From the NCBI RefSeq assembly GCF_024713975.1, contig NC_091099.1, positions 10,456,001 to 10,520,000 of the forward strand: DNA of 64,000 nt. The letters run 5' to 3'. The notes beneath the pieces are model-generated. The model did not search any database and was not told the DNA's origin. It saw nothing but the letters and a program-made list of their open reading frames with translations. The first letter of the stretch is position 1. The number at the start of each line of letters is the position of its first letter. A program made the translations under genes and the position numbers. Shown here one piece after another: positions 1 to 11,439 of this stretch. This DNA is from Paralichthys olivaceus (taxonomy: Eukaryota; Chordata; Actinopteri; Pleuronectiformes; Paralichthyidae).

Positions 1-653
1 GGGTTTTATCTCAGTTTGGTTGTTTGTTGAATTAATCCACGTAATTGCTCTTTTTGTGATAAACAACATGGATGTGAGTTGCAATACAGAGTTTAAACTT
101 CAATGTTTCTCCTTGTAAAGCAATTAACTTATAAAGCTTGAAGCTGCATCATTTTATATTTGCAAACCACAATTTGTTTTTCAATCACTGAAGCAACTAA
201 TCATGATCATTTAATCAATGTAACTCAAATCAAAGGACATTTTTGCATATATATTTTGAGAGTTAAGTGCAAAACAAATACGTGTGCTTTCTCATACTAT
301 AATTATATATAAGTTGTATGTCTCAAGAGCAAATGTCAACATAATCAGAAACATTGCAAAGAATTGATTATTGTGCTGGAAGACAAATAATTGGTTTAGT
401 TTTTCACAAGTAGACTAGAGGTTTTTCTTCTTTTCATCTACACAACTTTTATAACATCAGCAGTTGGAAGTACAAACTTACTCATACAAAATCTGTGCAA
501 AAATCCATTAAAGTACAGCCACTACAAAGGGTTGATATAAACTGACATCAGAGAAATCACACACACCAGAGAGGCAGATTCCCTGAATGTGGCTCCTCCA
601 TCCATCCTGACCTGACTGATTAGACTCATCCCATTAACCCTGTCCTCATCACA
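1..653 (-). other. Probable 3' UTR and downstream flank of sspn
   Basis: This AT-rich stretch lies directly downstream (minus strand) of the sarcospan stop codon. I see no coding potential. A minus-strand ATTAAA (complement of 210-215) could serve as a polyadenylation signal, which would give a 3' UTR of about 450 bases. No stronger AATAAA is visible before the window edge, so the true transcript end may lie outside. Confidence 0.4.
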
Positions 654-3600
654 TTAAACCTTCTGCCAGTGCTGAGTGGAGGGAGCGCTGATCTGAAGAC
701 CGGCGAAGAACACCTGGTACCGGTCCTTCCACATGATGAAGGCCCCAACGGCACAGACGAGCGCTTGGGCCAGGTTCAGCATGATCTGGAGCAGGAAGTA
801 GAGCGTGAGCGTCCCGTTGATCACCTCGCAGTCACCGGCGCCTTCGTAGACGAAGGTGCGGGCTATTGGGTCATCTTGATCCAGGGTGCACACGCAGTCC
901 CCTTCCACCTGCTCGCAGCTGAGGCTACTGGTCTGTGAGTAGTGGTATCCAGCGAACGCTATAACCAGCACGGAAATGACCAGGCCGATGACACACAGGA
1001 TAAAGTAGAGAAGCTGTGGAGGGAGACAATGAGGTTGAGCATTTAACCTTGAAAGCTAAAAAAAAAACAACTGCTCTCCATCTTCAAATCCTTTTTATTC
1101 TAGAAATCTGACTCCTGCCTCAGTCTGTTGTCTCATGATTAACCGAGAGCCAAAACTGTAGCTTAGAAACTGACATACAGGGCTCAGTGCCTATGGTGAT
1201 TTCATTTCAAAGAGATTACCCACAATACCACAGGGCAAGGTCTGACCATCAGAGCAGGAGTCCAACTTTTGGCACGGAGCAGACACAGCACATGTAAAAC
1301 AAAGACGGCCCCGCAGCTACAGCCGCTTCCCACCTCAGAGCACATCCTGCATGTGTGTAGCATCAGAGTGAGTCTAAAAATACAGTTGTAATTGTGATGG
1401 TGGCTTTGTGTTGTTTATGCAATTGCACAATCTCAATAACACTAAACCTTCATCTTAATCCATGACTTACATAACGGAGGCGCTCATTCGCTGGAGTATT
1501 TTGCTCTCTGTTGTGCTTATGGAATTATGCAAGTGATGAGCTGTACTCGCTTTGAAACGGAATTTATGTTCATTTGGGAGCAGCTGTGAGATCTGGGGTA
1601 TAATTGGTTACAGGGAGACGTATGTACAGCGAGGGCCTCAACAAGCGCTGTAAAGCATAATGTGATTCACTAAATGGAAATGAAACACCAGCGAAAGGAA
1701 GAAAGCGAAAGGCATCAACATTCATATTGTGGTTTACAGTCCGTGTGGCACTCTGCAGCACTTTTTAGTGAGCACTTAGAAACTCATAGAGCTCCCATTT
1801 GACAAACTGAGTGTCTTGACACAATACAGGGCAGGCTGAACGGGGATACCGGAGAGCCAGGATCCTTATCTGCCACAACAGTAGCGCTTAACTTCAAGAA
1901 TATCTCCACTTACAGCACATTTTCACTCCACTTGTATCTCCCCTCTTGAAAACATTGAGCCAAGGGCAATTGAAATAAACGGGCCGACTGTAAAGCCATA
2001 CAATCTTAAAACTGTGGTTTCATTCAGCTCTTTGAGTCAAGCACAAAAATACGACACATGATGGACTGACTGCAGCTACTCTGGTATATACAGTTCAGAC
2101 TTAGTTGCTGATAAAACAATGTCAGTGAAAATAAGACCACAAACATTATACTTCATCTCTAGGCTACAAAACTCAAATACAGCAAGATTATGTTTGTATG
2201 TTTGTATATATGTAAGAATATGTAATAGAATCATCAGAATAACACAATTATAGAGGCTGCTTCTGAAAATCTGTGCAAATTTATAAAAACTATTTTTAAA
2301 TCCGACAAAAAGAAAAAAACACTAATAAATTAATAAAATTAAGGGTGTCTTTATATATATGTTTTGTATCCATTAATATTTACAAACATCCCTTATTTTA
2401 ATATGTACATTAAAATATTAATTGTTGTCATTCAGAGTCAGGTGATATTTAAAACTACAAATAAACTTGGAATTGGCATTTTACCATTCCTTTCTGCTAA
2501 GACCGCACAGTCTTCCTTGAAAATGCTTCTGAAATGTTTTGAAACAGCCTGTGTACATATTTGAATCTCGTATGCACACAAGAGACACACGGGAGAAAAG
2601 AAACCTGAGGATGCTGCTTCCAGCGACCCTCTTCTCAGCAGCAAACAATGGTGGACTGATTTTAATTGCCTTGAAATTCCAACTGCATATATTGTATAGC
2701 TAATTAAGCCGTACAATCCGGTCGCATTAATCAATGCACTCATCCACTCATAGGAATCCCTGCAGAGCTCTGTTAAACAGGAATGCAGTTAAATGCCTTC
2801 GTCTCTCTGTCTCCACGCCTCAGTCAGTAGAAGTTCTCTGAGAACAGAGATCTAACAGCAACAGCGTTACTGAGTAAAACATTGTTCTCTGCGAAGGTCA
2901 CTGAGGAAAATGGAAAAAAAAATTGATCTGGTTACAAAGAGTCCTGTTGTGCATCCTCAAGGAACCTGGTTTGACTGCATACGTGACACTCGAGCACATA
3001 TTCCACCTCACTTTCATTTGTTTGCAGTGGATGTGCGAGGATGTGCGTGGAATCACCTTGACAATGAACTGCAGAGACGTCCTCTCGTCTGGCATGTAGG
3101 TGATACAGTAGAGGATGAAGCCCACGATGGAAACGAAAAACAGCTGCAACAACAACACCAGAAAGTGTTCAGCATAGTTTGGTTAGATTCACAAACATTT
3201 CTTACTCATTCTGTGGCCTCTCACTATCGCAAAGAATGTAATCAACCCATTCATTTCTGACTCCACGCTCTGAAGGATGATATCATCTTGATATCCTGCA
3301 CCTTGTTGCTGTAGGTGTGATATACAGGTTTGCATTCTTGCTATAGAAACAGGATTTTTGCTGTAGAAAACCTCTTGTGGCCACGTTTTCAGGAGTGCCT
3401 CTTAATATTGCATGATTCAGCAGTAAGCTGTCATCTGATTACATTGCTCCCTCTTGCTCTCTCTCTCTCTCTCTCTCTCAGACACACTCACACTCTGTCT
3501 CTTCAGTGCAATTGGAGTCTTGTGACTAACGTTCAGCATCTTATTTAAGTGTTTTTCCCAGGTTTTTTCAGTATTCGGGGTTCTCAGGAAAGTTCCTGAT

Positions 3601-4880
3601 GACCTCAGTGTTTTTCACTGGGCTGGATCTCGTGAGCATCTGACTCGGGATGTTAGTGTCCAGGGATGTTTTCGAGAGGAAATTGCATCTGTGACGGGCG
3701 AAAAGCCACACAGAGGAACACCACGTTGTTTTGTTTTTTCTTCTTCTTTTTTTAAAAGTGGAAATATGATCTTAAATCTAATTCTGAATTGAATGATACT
3801 TATTTCATTCAAAATAAGATTCAACGTCACTTGTTGTCTTTCAGAGACAGTTAATCGTTGTTCACTTGTTGTCAACAGAAACATTTACCTCAACAGCTTA
3901 GACTGAAACTGAAATTTAAAGTATTTAAATGAATACATTTAACACATGTCAACACACTTCAACTTTCTGTGGTGTGTAAAATTCAATTTCAAACGTCTCA
4001 TCATTTACTGTTCAACTGACATTTAGCCTTTCATCTGAAATGAAACTTAACCTCCCCCAGTGACACTTCAGCTGCTTTCTCTCACTTACACATCAAATGT
4101 TCACAGCTTTTGTGGCTCTGACATTGACGGATGTTTCAACCTAAACAGAAACTCCAAACATGATCAAATCACATGTATTCTTTTTTTAGTTGAAGTTATA
4201 GATAAAGGGAATTAAGAGTGAACGCCGTCAAACTCAAACCTTGTAATAAAGTAGATAAAATGTTAATTTATGTGTGTGTACTAACAGTGAAGACAACATG
4301 TGAGTATATGCACAACACATTTGCAAGCAACAAAAAATGTATTAGATACTATTTGATCAAAGGTCCAGTTAGTACAAGGCATTCTGGGATTGGCTGTCGG
4401 TTTCATCCGCCCAGATGCTGAGGATTCACTGGACATGCAGCAGAAACAACAGGAGGCTCAGGCAGGACCTCGGGTGACAGATATGAGATACAGGTGTTGG
4501 CTCTTAGATGAATATGACCGATGAGATTTATCAGAACATGACAATAGCAGTGACTGAGAGGAGGGCCGGGGCCAGTGTTGACATGCAGAGTGGAGAGAAG
4601 TATCCATGCAAACATGTGCATGCAGAAGCTGATGTTAGAGCGTGAGGACGGAGCTTACGATGATCCCAGCCCAGTGTGGCGTCTCCCTGGTCAGGAGCGA
4701 GGGGCTGATGGCCAACATGAGGAAGGCCACGGCTGTGACAGCCACCCCCAGCAGCAGCTGGAGCAGGGCGACGAGCAGCGGGAAGCAGCAGCCTCTGCAC
4801 TTATTGTTGTGTCCTGGCTCTGGACTTTCATCTCTCCTCTTCTTGGCCTGCTTCTTCTCTGAGGAACCTTTCTGCCCCAT
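654..4880 (-). CDS. sspn: Sarcospan, tetraspan component of the dystrophin-glycoprotein complex (3 coding exons)
   Basis: Sarcospan is a muscle membrane protein that stabilises the sarcoglycan/dystroglycan complex. Coding exons on the minus strand: 4880-4659 (74 codons, donor GTAAGC), 3143-3057 (29 codons, after a TTGCAG acceptor, donor GTGATT) and 1013-654 (119 codons plus TAA). All junctions are phase 0 and the predicted protein is 222 aa (human about 243). Four hydrophobic segments fall near residues 33-57, 71-90, 104-126 and 174-198. The motifs PHWAGII, DERT and ARTFVY, and the cysteine-rich large loop (SCEQVEGDCVC), follow the sarcospan pattern. An NGT sequon lies at about 169-171 in that loop. 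The lysine/arginine-rich cytosolic N-terminus is shorter than in mammals. The start has a favourable context (G at -3 and +4). It is divergent from bhlhe41, with about 1.9 kb between the two start codons, as in human 12p12. Confidence 0.93.
1014..3056 (-). other. sspn intron 2
   Basis: Intron between coding exons 2 and 3, bounded by a minus-strand donor GTGATT and an acceptor TCCACAG. AT-rich; no additional exon, RNA gene or recognisable transposable element was seen. Confidence 0.8.
3144..4658 (-). other. sspn intron 1, with a CT microsatellite
   Basis: Intron between coding exons 1 and 2 of sarcospan. It contains a (CT)n run at about 3457-3479. No coding sequence was recognised. Confidence 0.8.
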
Positions 4881-5856
4881 ATCTCCTCCTGTCTGCTCAC
4901 TCCTTTCCCCTCTGTCCCTCTCAACTTTTACTATTGCAGTGTTTAGGGTGGGTGAGCCTGCCTGTCTGCCTGCTGTCTGCCTCCTGCCCCTTCCCCTCCC
5001 CGCTGAGGCCTCCTCTCACCATAAGCCCGCAGCTCGGTTGCTATTTGGAAACAGAGAAGGCTCTGAACTAATATGGAAAGCATTTGGACTGGATTCCTAG
5101 AGCCGCCCTAGTGCCACATATAGAGCAGGCAGCATACTGTGGAGGAAACCAAGAGAGGGGAAGGAGGCGTGGGGTAGAGGAAGACACAAAGGGGTACTCC
5201 AACGTACGGCAGTGAGAGGGTTTCACTTGTACTTACATTAAGGACAAGAAAGGGAAAGTGCAGGAGTATATCAGCAGGTATGAGTTAATGAAAAGCCAGT
5301 GCAGAGGAGGTCACACTTCATTTGAGATCAGGAGTGATTGGATCACTCTTTGTCAGCACTGTTACACAAGAGAGCCATACTGCCAGCCAGAAAAGAGTCA
5401 CATGACTCACAGGGAGAAGTAATGTGATCATAAGGCATGTGAGGGCATTACAGGGGCTCAGATTTGGATGTTTTTGAACACTTTAATGTTCTGAGGAGGG
5501 TAACAGGTGTCACTTAATATCAGATTATCTTCCCGGAGAGGTTTATAAATCACTGGTAATGTGTAAATACATAGTTTGGTGGCGAGATCCAGATCCAGAC
5601 CCTGCTGACTGCTATCATTAGCGAGAACAGTAAAAACATCACGGAACGAGTGGCCTTGGATTATTTTGGGGTGAATCTGCTCAAATTATTTTAAAAGATC
5701 AGAAAAATATGCCAAAGACATAAACCTTCCATTAGAAATTATTATAATCACCATTATTATTATTATGATCATCATCATTTCCCATAGTTAGACAGAGACA
5801 GTGAGATGAAGGTGGGAGAACAGCGCACATGCTGAGATTAATAAAGAGGCGAGATG

Positions 5857-5862
5857 CACGTG
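5857..5862. promoter_or_regulatory. Canonical E-box CACGTG upstream of bhlhe41
   Basis: A perfect palindromic class-B E-box about 0.9 kb upstream of the bhlhe41 start codon. DEC-family proteins and CLOCK:BMAL1 bind this hexamer, and mammalian DEC genes are controlled by E-boxes including feedback on themselves. Function here is inferred. Confidence 0.45.
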
Positions 5863-6503
5863 TTGGCGCACACAGCTGGGCCGGAGCCATGGTTACTGAC
5901 AACGCAGCTCTGAGTGGGTAAACCTTCCCTGCTCCAGGCAACAACACACACACACACACGCACACACACGCAGGGGCACAGGGGCGCGCACACGCACACA
6001 CCTTGGAAGAGGTCGCTCAGTGTTTACGCACAGTGTTTACTTCACATTAATCCCTGTGTTTCCACCAAAGGCGTTAAATACAGGAATTGTTTTGTGTTTT
6101 TTGGAAAGATTAGGTTGTTGAAAGTTTTATTTTCTGCCAACGAAATTAGATTTTATGTTAAAATTGCAGGAAAAGTGCACAATTTTAAAAAGGTGGACAT
6201 TTGACCCGTGGACGCCCCTGTGACACTTGTGGTAATTTCTCTTATAGAACGATATAATGTGATTATATTATAATGTGCTACACCTGCAAAGTTTTAGAGA
6301 CTCACACTGTTCAATGTTTAAAACTGTGGTGAGCAGATCATTTTGGTTCTGCTCCTCTTCACGCCTGTGTGCCCTTTACCACATTCCGCGCACGAATCAC
6401 GTTTCATCCACCAGGTCAGCATGGCTTGGACGACATCTCTATAGGAACAGCGGCTGCAACACAGAGAAGCTCTAATTACCGGACTTTGTGCTGGTGCAGG
6501 CTA

Positions 6504-6509
6504 CACGTG
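6504..6509. promoter_or_regulatory. Canonical E-box CACGTG near the bhlhe41 5' end
   Basis: A second perfect CACGTG, about 270 bases upstream of the start codon, in the GC-richer segment likely to be core promoter or 5' UTR. Its proximity makes it the better candidate for circadian or autoregulatory control. Confidence 0.45.
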
Positions 6510-6721
6510 AGTCGGAAGCTGTTCCCCACCGGAGGCGCGCGTGCGCTCTAACCACAAGCACCGTCGGCTTTGCAAAGTGGCAGCTCAGGGAACTATAGAC
6601 ATCAGTCTGAGAAGCAGCTCCACCGGAGGACACGCACTGTGCATCTATCGCCCCCTCAGCCGCCCGTGTGTGGACAAAACATTCCCCGCAGAAGAGGAAG
6701 AAGAAGCTCGGGTGCGGATAA

Positions 6722-6776
6722 ACAGGAGCAGGAGCAGCAGGAGCAGGAGCAGCAGCAGGAGCAGCAGCAGCAGAGA
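6722..6776 (+). repeat. GGAGCA/GCA short tandem repeat in the bhlhe41 5' UTR
   Basis: About 55 bases of interrupted (GGAGCA)/(GCA) units end a few bases before the bhlhe41 start codon. One frame reads as Gln/Glu and the frame of the main ORF reads as Arg/Ser. It is probably untranslated, because no in-frame AUG precedes it in the segment I could follow. Confidence 0.8.
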
Positions 6777-6780
6777 AGTG

Positions 6781-8761
6781 ATGGATGAAAGAATACCGCA
6801 TTTACAGGACAGACAGTTCATGGAGCACGCAGATTTCTTGGGGTGAGTGTCGCTTTTTGGCAAAACTCTGTCAAACTACCTCTGATAAACTGTGGTGACC
6901 GTGTGGAGAATAACGGGACTCTTTGCTCTTTATTCAGGGTGGATTACCCGGCTATCTACATGTGCAAATCCAAAAGAGGAATAAAACGAGAGGATGGAGG
7001 GAAGGTGAGAATCCTAAAATCGACTTTTGTGCGCTCATTCAATTTACGCACGATCCGCGTGTCGCATGCAATAACTTTTGACTTTAATATTGCTGCTTTA
7101 AAACAGTAACCGGTTGTTTTTTCCCCAGCAGGACGCTTACAAGTTACCACACCGGTTGATAGAGAAGAAGAGGAGAGACAGAATCAACGAATGTATCGGG
7201 CAGCTGAAGGATTTGTTACCCGAGCACCTGAAGCTGTCGGTGAGATCACCAAACTTTTTTATACGACCTTAAAGATCCTGTTCTATTACACGACAAGAAA
7301 TCATCGTAAACAGACAACTGCATGTTTTGTTTCCCTCCACAGACGCTCGGGCACCTGGAGAAAGCAGTTGTCCTGGAGTTAACACTCAAACACTTGAACG
7401 CACTGACTGCTGTCACTGAGCAGCAGCACCAAAAGATCATCGCTTTGCAGAATGGTAAGAGGAACAATTACTGACAAGGTTATGTAAGAAACCAGGCTGC
7501 GTGGGTTGATTGGGTTGCATGATTAAAGTTGCGAGATTACATTACACTTTATTATTCCATGTAAAGCCATCACAATGTATATGAATTGTGCCAATGTCAT
7601 GTATTCAGGGGATGTTGCGCATTTATTTAAATAAAACTGTGTATATATATATATATATTTACGCAGACGATCGAGGATGTGTTTACTTTGTTAGTATGCA
7701 GACATGCAGACGTGCTGTTGATACACGTCCGTCTTGTCTCGTCATTGACTTTTGATGAGCTCCACTTTACAGAATAATGCTCTGTTAATCTCTGAACTGC
7801 GTGTCTCGCAGGGGACCGGTCGATGAAATCTTCCATTCATGCGGACCTGGACGCGTTCCACTCCGGGTTCCAGGCCTGTGCCAAGGAGGTCCTGCAGCAC
7901 CTGAGTCAGTTTGAGAACTGGACGGCGCGAGAGCAGAGGTGCGCGCAGCTCATCAGCCACCTTCACAAGGTGCTGGCGCAGGTCCAGCCCGGCGCGCCGC
8001 CGCTCCAGCACCAGCTACAAGTCGGGGACGCACAGGATGGGCAGAGAGCCGACAGCCAAGCCAACTGCGTCCCGGTCATCCAGAGGACCCAAGGCGGGGA
8101 GCTGAACGAGAATGACACCGACACGGATAGTGGATACGGGGGTGAGGCTGAGAAGAGCGACGGCAAAGATAAAGACTGTGCGCGCAACAAGGGGCAGGGA
8201 CCAAAGGCGGTGAAGATAAAGCAAGAGTTTGGAGACGAACGCGCTGCCAAGAAACCAAAGATGAGCTGGTCTGGGAGCGGGTTGGGGGGCGCAGACGCCT
8301 CCAGGCCTGACCTGGCGCTAATGAACTCTCTGATGGGAATAAGCAGTGTGGGACAGCAGACACCGATCTGTATGCCTTTTTACTTCATCAACCCCTCGGC
8401 TGCGGCGTCTTATATGCCTTTGTTCGACAAAAGCAACATTGAAAAGTACATGTACGGTCCAGCGGCGGCGGCTGCTCTTGCGTCCCCGTTCCCTTGGCTT
8501 TACCCTGCGCACGCGTCAGCCGCTGCGGCCGCGGCTGCTGCTGCCGCGTTGCCCGGCTTGTCTGCGCACTTTGGCGGCTCAGCTCATTCCAAGGACTGCC
8601 TCTCTCCGGACCGAGATGAGTCACACGAGACGGAGACGAGCTCACCTGACGAGCGTGAGGAGAGTCTCGCCAGTGACGACGGGGAGGGTGACGCAGGTGA
8701 TGCGTTCCAGGAGAACAAGAGCAGCAGTCATGATCAGTTCCCTGCTTGTCCCATGAGCTAA
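6781..8761 (+). CDS. bhlhe41: BHLHE41 (DEC2/SHARP1), circadian bHLH-Orange transcriptional repressor (5 exons)
   Basis: DEC2 is a nuclear E-box-binding repressor that opposes CLOCK:BMAL1. Coding exons: 6781-6842, 6938-7004, 7132-7239 (or 7129-7239), 7343-7454 and 7812-8761, giving 1299 nt and 432 aa (433 with the upstream acceptor of exon 3). The N-terminus MDERIPHLQDRQFMEH and MCKSKRGIKRED match the family. The bHLH spans about residues 47-101 with basic stretch IEKKRRDRINE, and the Orange domain begins at about 127 (DLDAFHSGFQACAKEVL). Further family marks are NDTDTDSGYGGE (about 217-228) and a sumoylation-type IKQE (about 252-255). Polyalanine runs are present but shorter than in mammals, and the C-terminus is a Ser/Glu/Asp-rich tail ending CPMS. 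The start has G at -3 and +4. Confidence 0.95.
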
Positions 8762-10311
8762 TCTGTCCGTGTTACCTCTCTGTGCGTCCTGCTGAGAAAT
8801 GTATGTATTCCTTAAAAAAGAAAGAATGAATTTGGCTACTTTTAAAAAACGAGCTCTCACTGAAGAGTTCCACGTGTCCAAGATCTTGGAGAAGGGGACA
8901 GTTGTGACGGCGCGTGCCTTTTGCACTCATGTTAGAATGATTATCGACAATGATTGACACTAGTACACGACTGTGTTGTGCTGGAGTTTTTTATTCTCTT
9001 TCATAAAAATATTTTGAAATGGCAGCATTGGTGCCAAAACTTTGAATACTTGGACAGTGCGCAGCGCAGTCTCCCAATCAGCGAGTCTTTTTTTGGATGT
9101 ATGAAGTTACAACTGACCTCTGCCAAGGTTATTAAGAGCCTGGCTCACTCTGACTGTAAATATTATAACCTGGAATACGGTGTGATTCCTTCACGTGTAA
9201 ATGTGCACTAAATGGGCCTACAAAATAAAGAAGTGCTCCTGGAAGCTGCAGGACCTCATCCCAAAGTTTGCACGGGGATAGTCTTAGTGCAACACACACA
9301 CACACACACTTTAATAATTGCATATTGATAATAAAGAGATTAATGGAGAGGTGCTGGATATTTACTTCTGAGTAAAGAAACAAAACAATCATAAAAGACC
9401 AACATGTTGTAAATCCTCTGACTGAGGCATTCCTGCACAGAGGTGCAGTGACCTGTAACCTTCAGGAAACATTGTAGGATGTAGTATCTTAGGCATCTTT
9501 GATATTGAATGTAGAATGATCTTTACTCTTTGAGATGTAAAGTGCACTTTTTCCTGCTTTGACCCCCCCCCCCCCCCCCCCCCCCCCCAACGGTCAGCTC
9601 ATCCTTTTCAAAGTAAATCACTGTAGTTCTCTTTGAACATTTTCATTGTATTGAGTTGTCTTGAAATAATAAAAAAATATTGATAATTTCAATTTGAAAA
9701 GAGGCAGCAGAGTTACCAGATGCTTTCATGGAGTAAAGAGTAATTTTAATAAAACTTTTCTCATATCTAGCAAAAATGACACAAATAATGATCAGATGTG
9801 AAAACCCCATCACACGCCAGACGTCTCCATACTCTGTGTTGTATGCTACCACTCTGTAAAACCTCTCTTTTCAAATATTTGACTAAGATGGGAGAGAAGC
9901 TGTGGTCGTGTGACCCTCAGCTATGATTCTTGCTGTTTTAGGAATTTTAACTTTATCTCGCTCTATTTTCTAAGAGATTATTTCCTGCAGTTGTTGTGTC
10001 TTTGTTTTTTTTCCACATGTGACAGAATGAACAGATGATTTTCATGCTATTTTGCATACATGACATTGCTTTTGTAGTTTTCTTCAGCTGTTTTCGCCTC
10101 AAATCTGTTATCAACTGTTATATGAAGTGGCATGTGCGTGTGTAAATAGTTTTTTTGTGTGAATATACCATAAAGTATACATGTCTATGTCAATGTTGTA
10201 GAAATCTATGGATTTTTAAAAAAAGATATATAACTGAGCAACTGTTGCACATTTCGTTAATGCTTTACACACATGCTGTTCTAAATTATTGCTGATGAAT
10301 TGTAAAATAAA
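8762..10311 (+). other. bhlhe41 3' UTR with alternative polyadenylation signals and a C-homopolymer
   Basis: AT-rich and non-coding. AATAAA signals lie at 9224-9229, 9330-9335 and 10306-10311; the last would give a 3' UTR of about 1.55 kb. A CA repeat lies at about 9292-9309 and an uninterrupted run of about 26 C at 9563-9588. Two CACGTG hexamers (8871-8876 and 9192-9197) also fall here. The exact 3' end is inferred. Confidence 0.6.
9563..9588 (+). repeat. Poly(C) tract, about 26 bases
   Basis: Homopolymer of C in the sense strand of the bhlhe41 3' UTR. It is unusual in an otherwise AT-rich region. Length in an assembly may be inaccurate for such a run. Confidence 0.9.
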
Positions 10312-11438
10312 TATCAAAACCAAACTCTGCAGGCCTCTTCTTATTTAACCCACATTTTGTTTAAATATCCCTTCATAGGAAATTTTAAGTGATGGGAATC
10401 AGCTCAGGCAGAAGTACAGTCCTGGAAGTCAAGTACATGAAATGTAGTTACTAACTCTTAATCAGCTGACAGGTCATGGCAGAGGAATGTACGGTAAGCC
10501 ACAGCTTTTAACAAATGTCATGTGATAAAAGGATGATGAAGTGAGATTACCCTTATGATGAAAAACAAGGGGCCTCCGCCCAACCAGTCAGAAGCTTCAG
10601 GCAGACTCAAATCCACTCTTTTGTTGTCGCTACTAAACTGTCTCAAACTGCAATTTTATTTATATCCTCATGAATAATGACATCATGCTTTCGTGGTGAT
10701 ATTGGAGATGTGCAAAATGAGTCCCAATTTATGTCCTTCAAAGCAACGTGTGCATGTTGCCTTAAGATGCAGCTAATTTTTCAGATAATTCCCAGTGTAG
10801 TGATGGAACAAGGCCCCATTTCCACAAACTTTTCAAATCAAGTTTGCTTTCTGAGCTCAAGTTATTCCACCAGAGCTCTGACAACTTCAACGAGTGTATT
10901 TTTTGTCTTAAATTTACCAGAAACCATCCTCTTATAAACCTCATATGAAGTTAGGTCAACTAACTGCTTGAATATGTTTTTAATACGCAGACATATTTCT
11001 CATCACACAGGAAAAGTGGTTTTCCTCTCCCAGCCATGTTGTGTCCTTGCCTCTTCCATTACTGAGCAAATGTCTCCATCTACTGGTGAAAGGTTTGGAA
11101 CTCACTCAGTGCCCATACTGTACAACACAATACAAATTAGAGTGGCACTCGGTAGAGCTTATACCTCCACCAGAGCCTTAAAGTACCTCCATGAAACCAC
11201 TCTTAAATTCATTTAATCCAGATTATTATTTGAATCTGGACTGAATTGCATACACTCATAAATATCACACCTGTTCATTTTCACCAAGACTCGTAAGAAA
11301 TCAGTTGAGTAGTTAAGTATAATCCTGCTAAATAATAAATAAAACTAAATGAAAACATTATCTCCTTGGTGGAGGTAATTCATTCCAAATTTGAACCTAC
11401 AAGCCCAACACTTAATTAATCATGAGCACCATTTGTGA
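10312..11438. other. Intergenic between convergent bhlhe41 and rassf8, ending in a dispersed repeat
   Basis: No coding signal. The right-hand part (about 11137-11390) is one copy of a dispersed repeat that recurs at 28812 and 56789. The remainder is unremarkable AT-rich sequence. Confidence 0.6.
11137..11390 (+). repeat. Dispersed repeat, copy 1 of 3 (CACTC..CACATACCTCC family)
   Basis: Opens with TAGAGTGGCACTCGGTAGAG and TTATACCTCCACC. It aligns by eye with copies at 28812 and 56789, all in the same orientation. It ends with a partly complementary TCCTTGGTGGAGGTAATT at about 11372-11389. I recognise this as a widespread teleost dispersed repeat; its class is not determined. Confidence 0.6.
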
Positions 11439-11439
11439 C

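Larger units (their letters stand above)
4881..6780. promoter_or_regulatory. Divergent intergenic region: sspn 5' flank and bhlhe41 promoter/5' UTR
   Basis: About 1.9 kb separates the two divergent start codons. The left part should carry the sspn 5' UTR. The right part (about 6350 onward) becomes CpG-richer and probably holds the bhlhe41 promoter and 5' UTR. It contains a CA-rich microsatellite (about 5945-5999) and a GGAGCA/GCA repeat (about 6722-6776) just before the bhlhe41 ATG. Two perfect CACGTG E-boxes lie at 5857-5862 and 6504-6509. Transcription start sites were not resolved. Confidence 0.6.

Noticed and set aside
2898-3158. 86-codon minus-strand ORF taken whole as a gene
   Set aside because: Only its 29-codon core (3143-3057) is a sarcospan exon; the ends are intron.
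4642-5100. 152-codon plus-strand ORF
   Set aside because: Antisense to sarcospan exon 1, with no homology and no splice context.
6262-6272. TATA-like sequence upstream of bhlhe41
   Set aside because: The region is generally AT-rich, and using it would imply a 5' UTR of nearly 500 nt. There is no supporting initiator.
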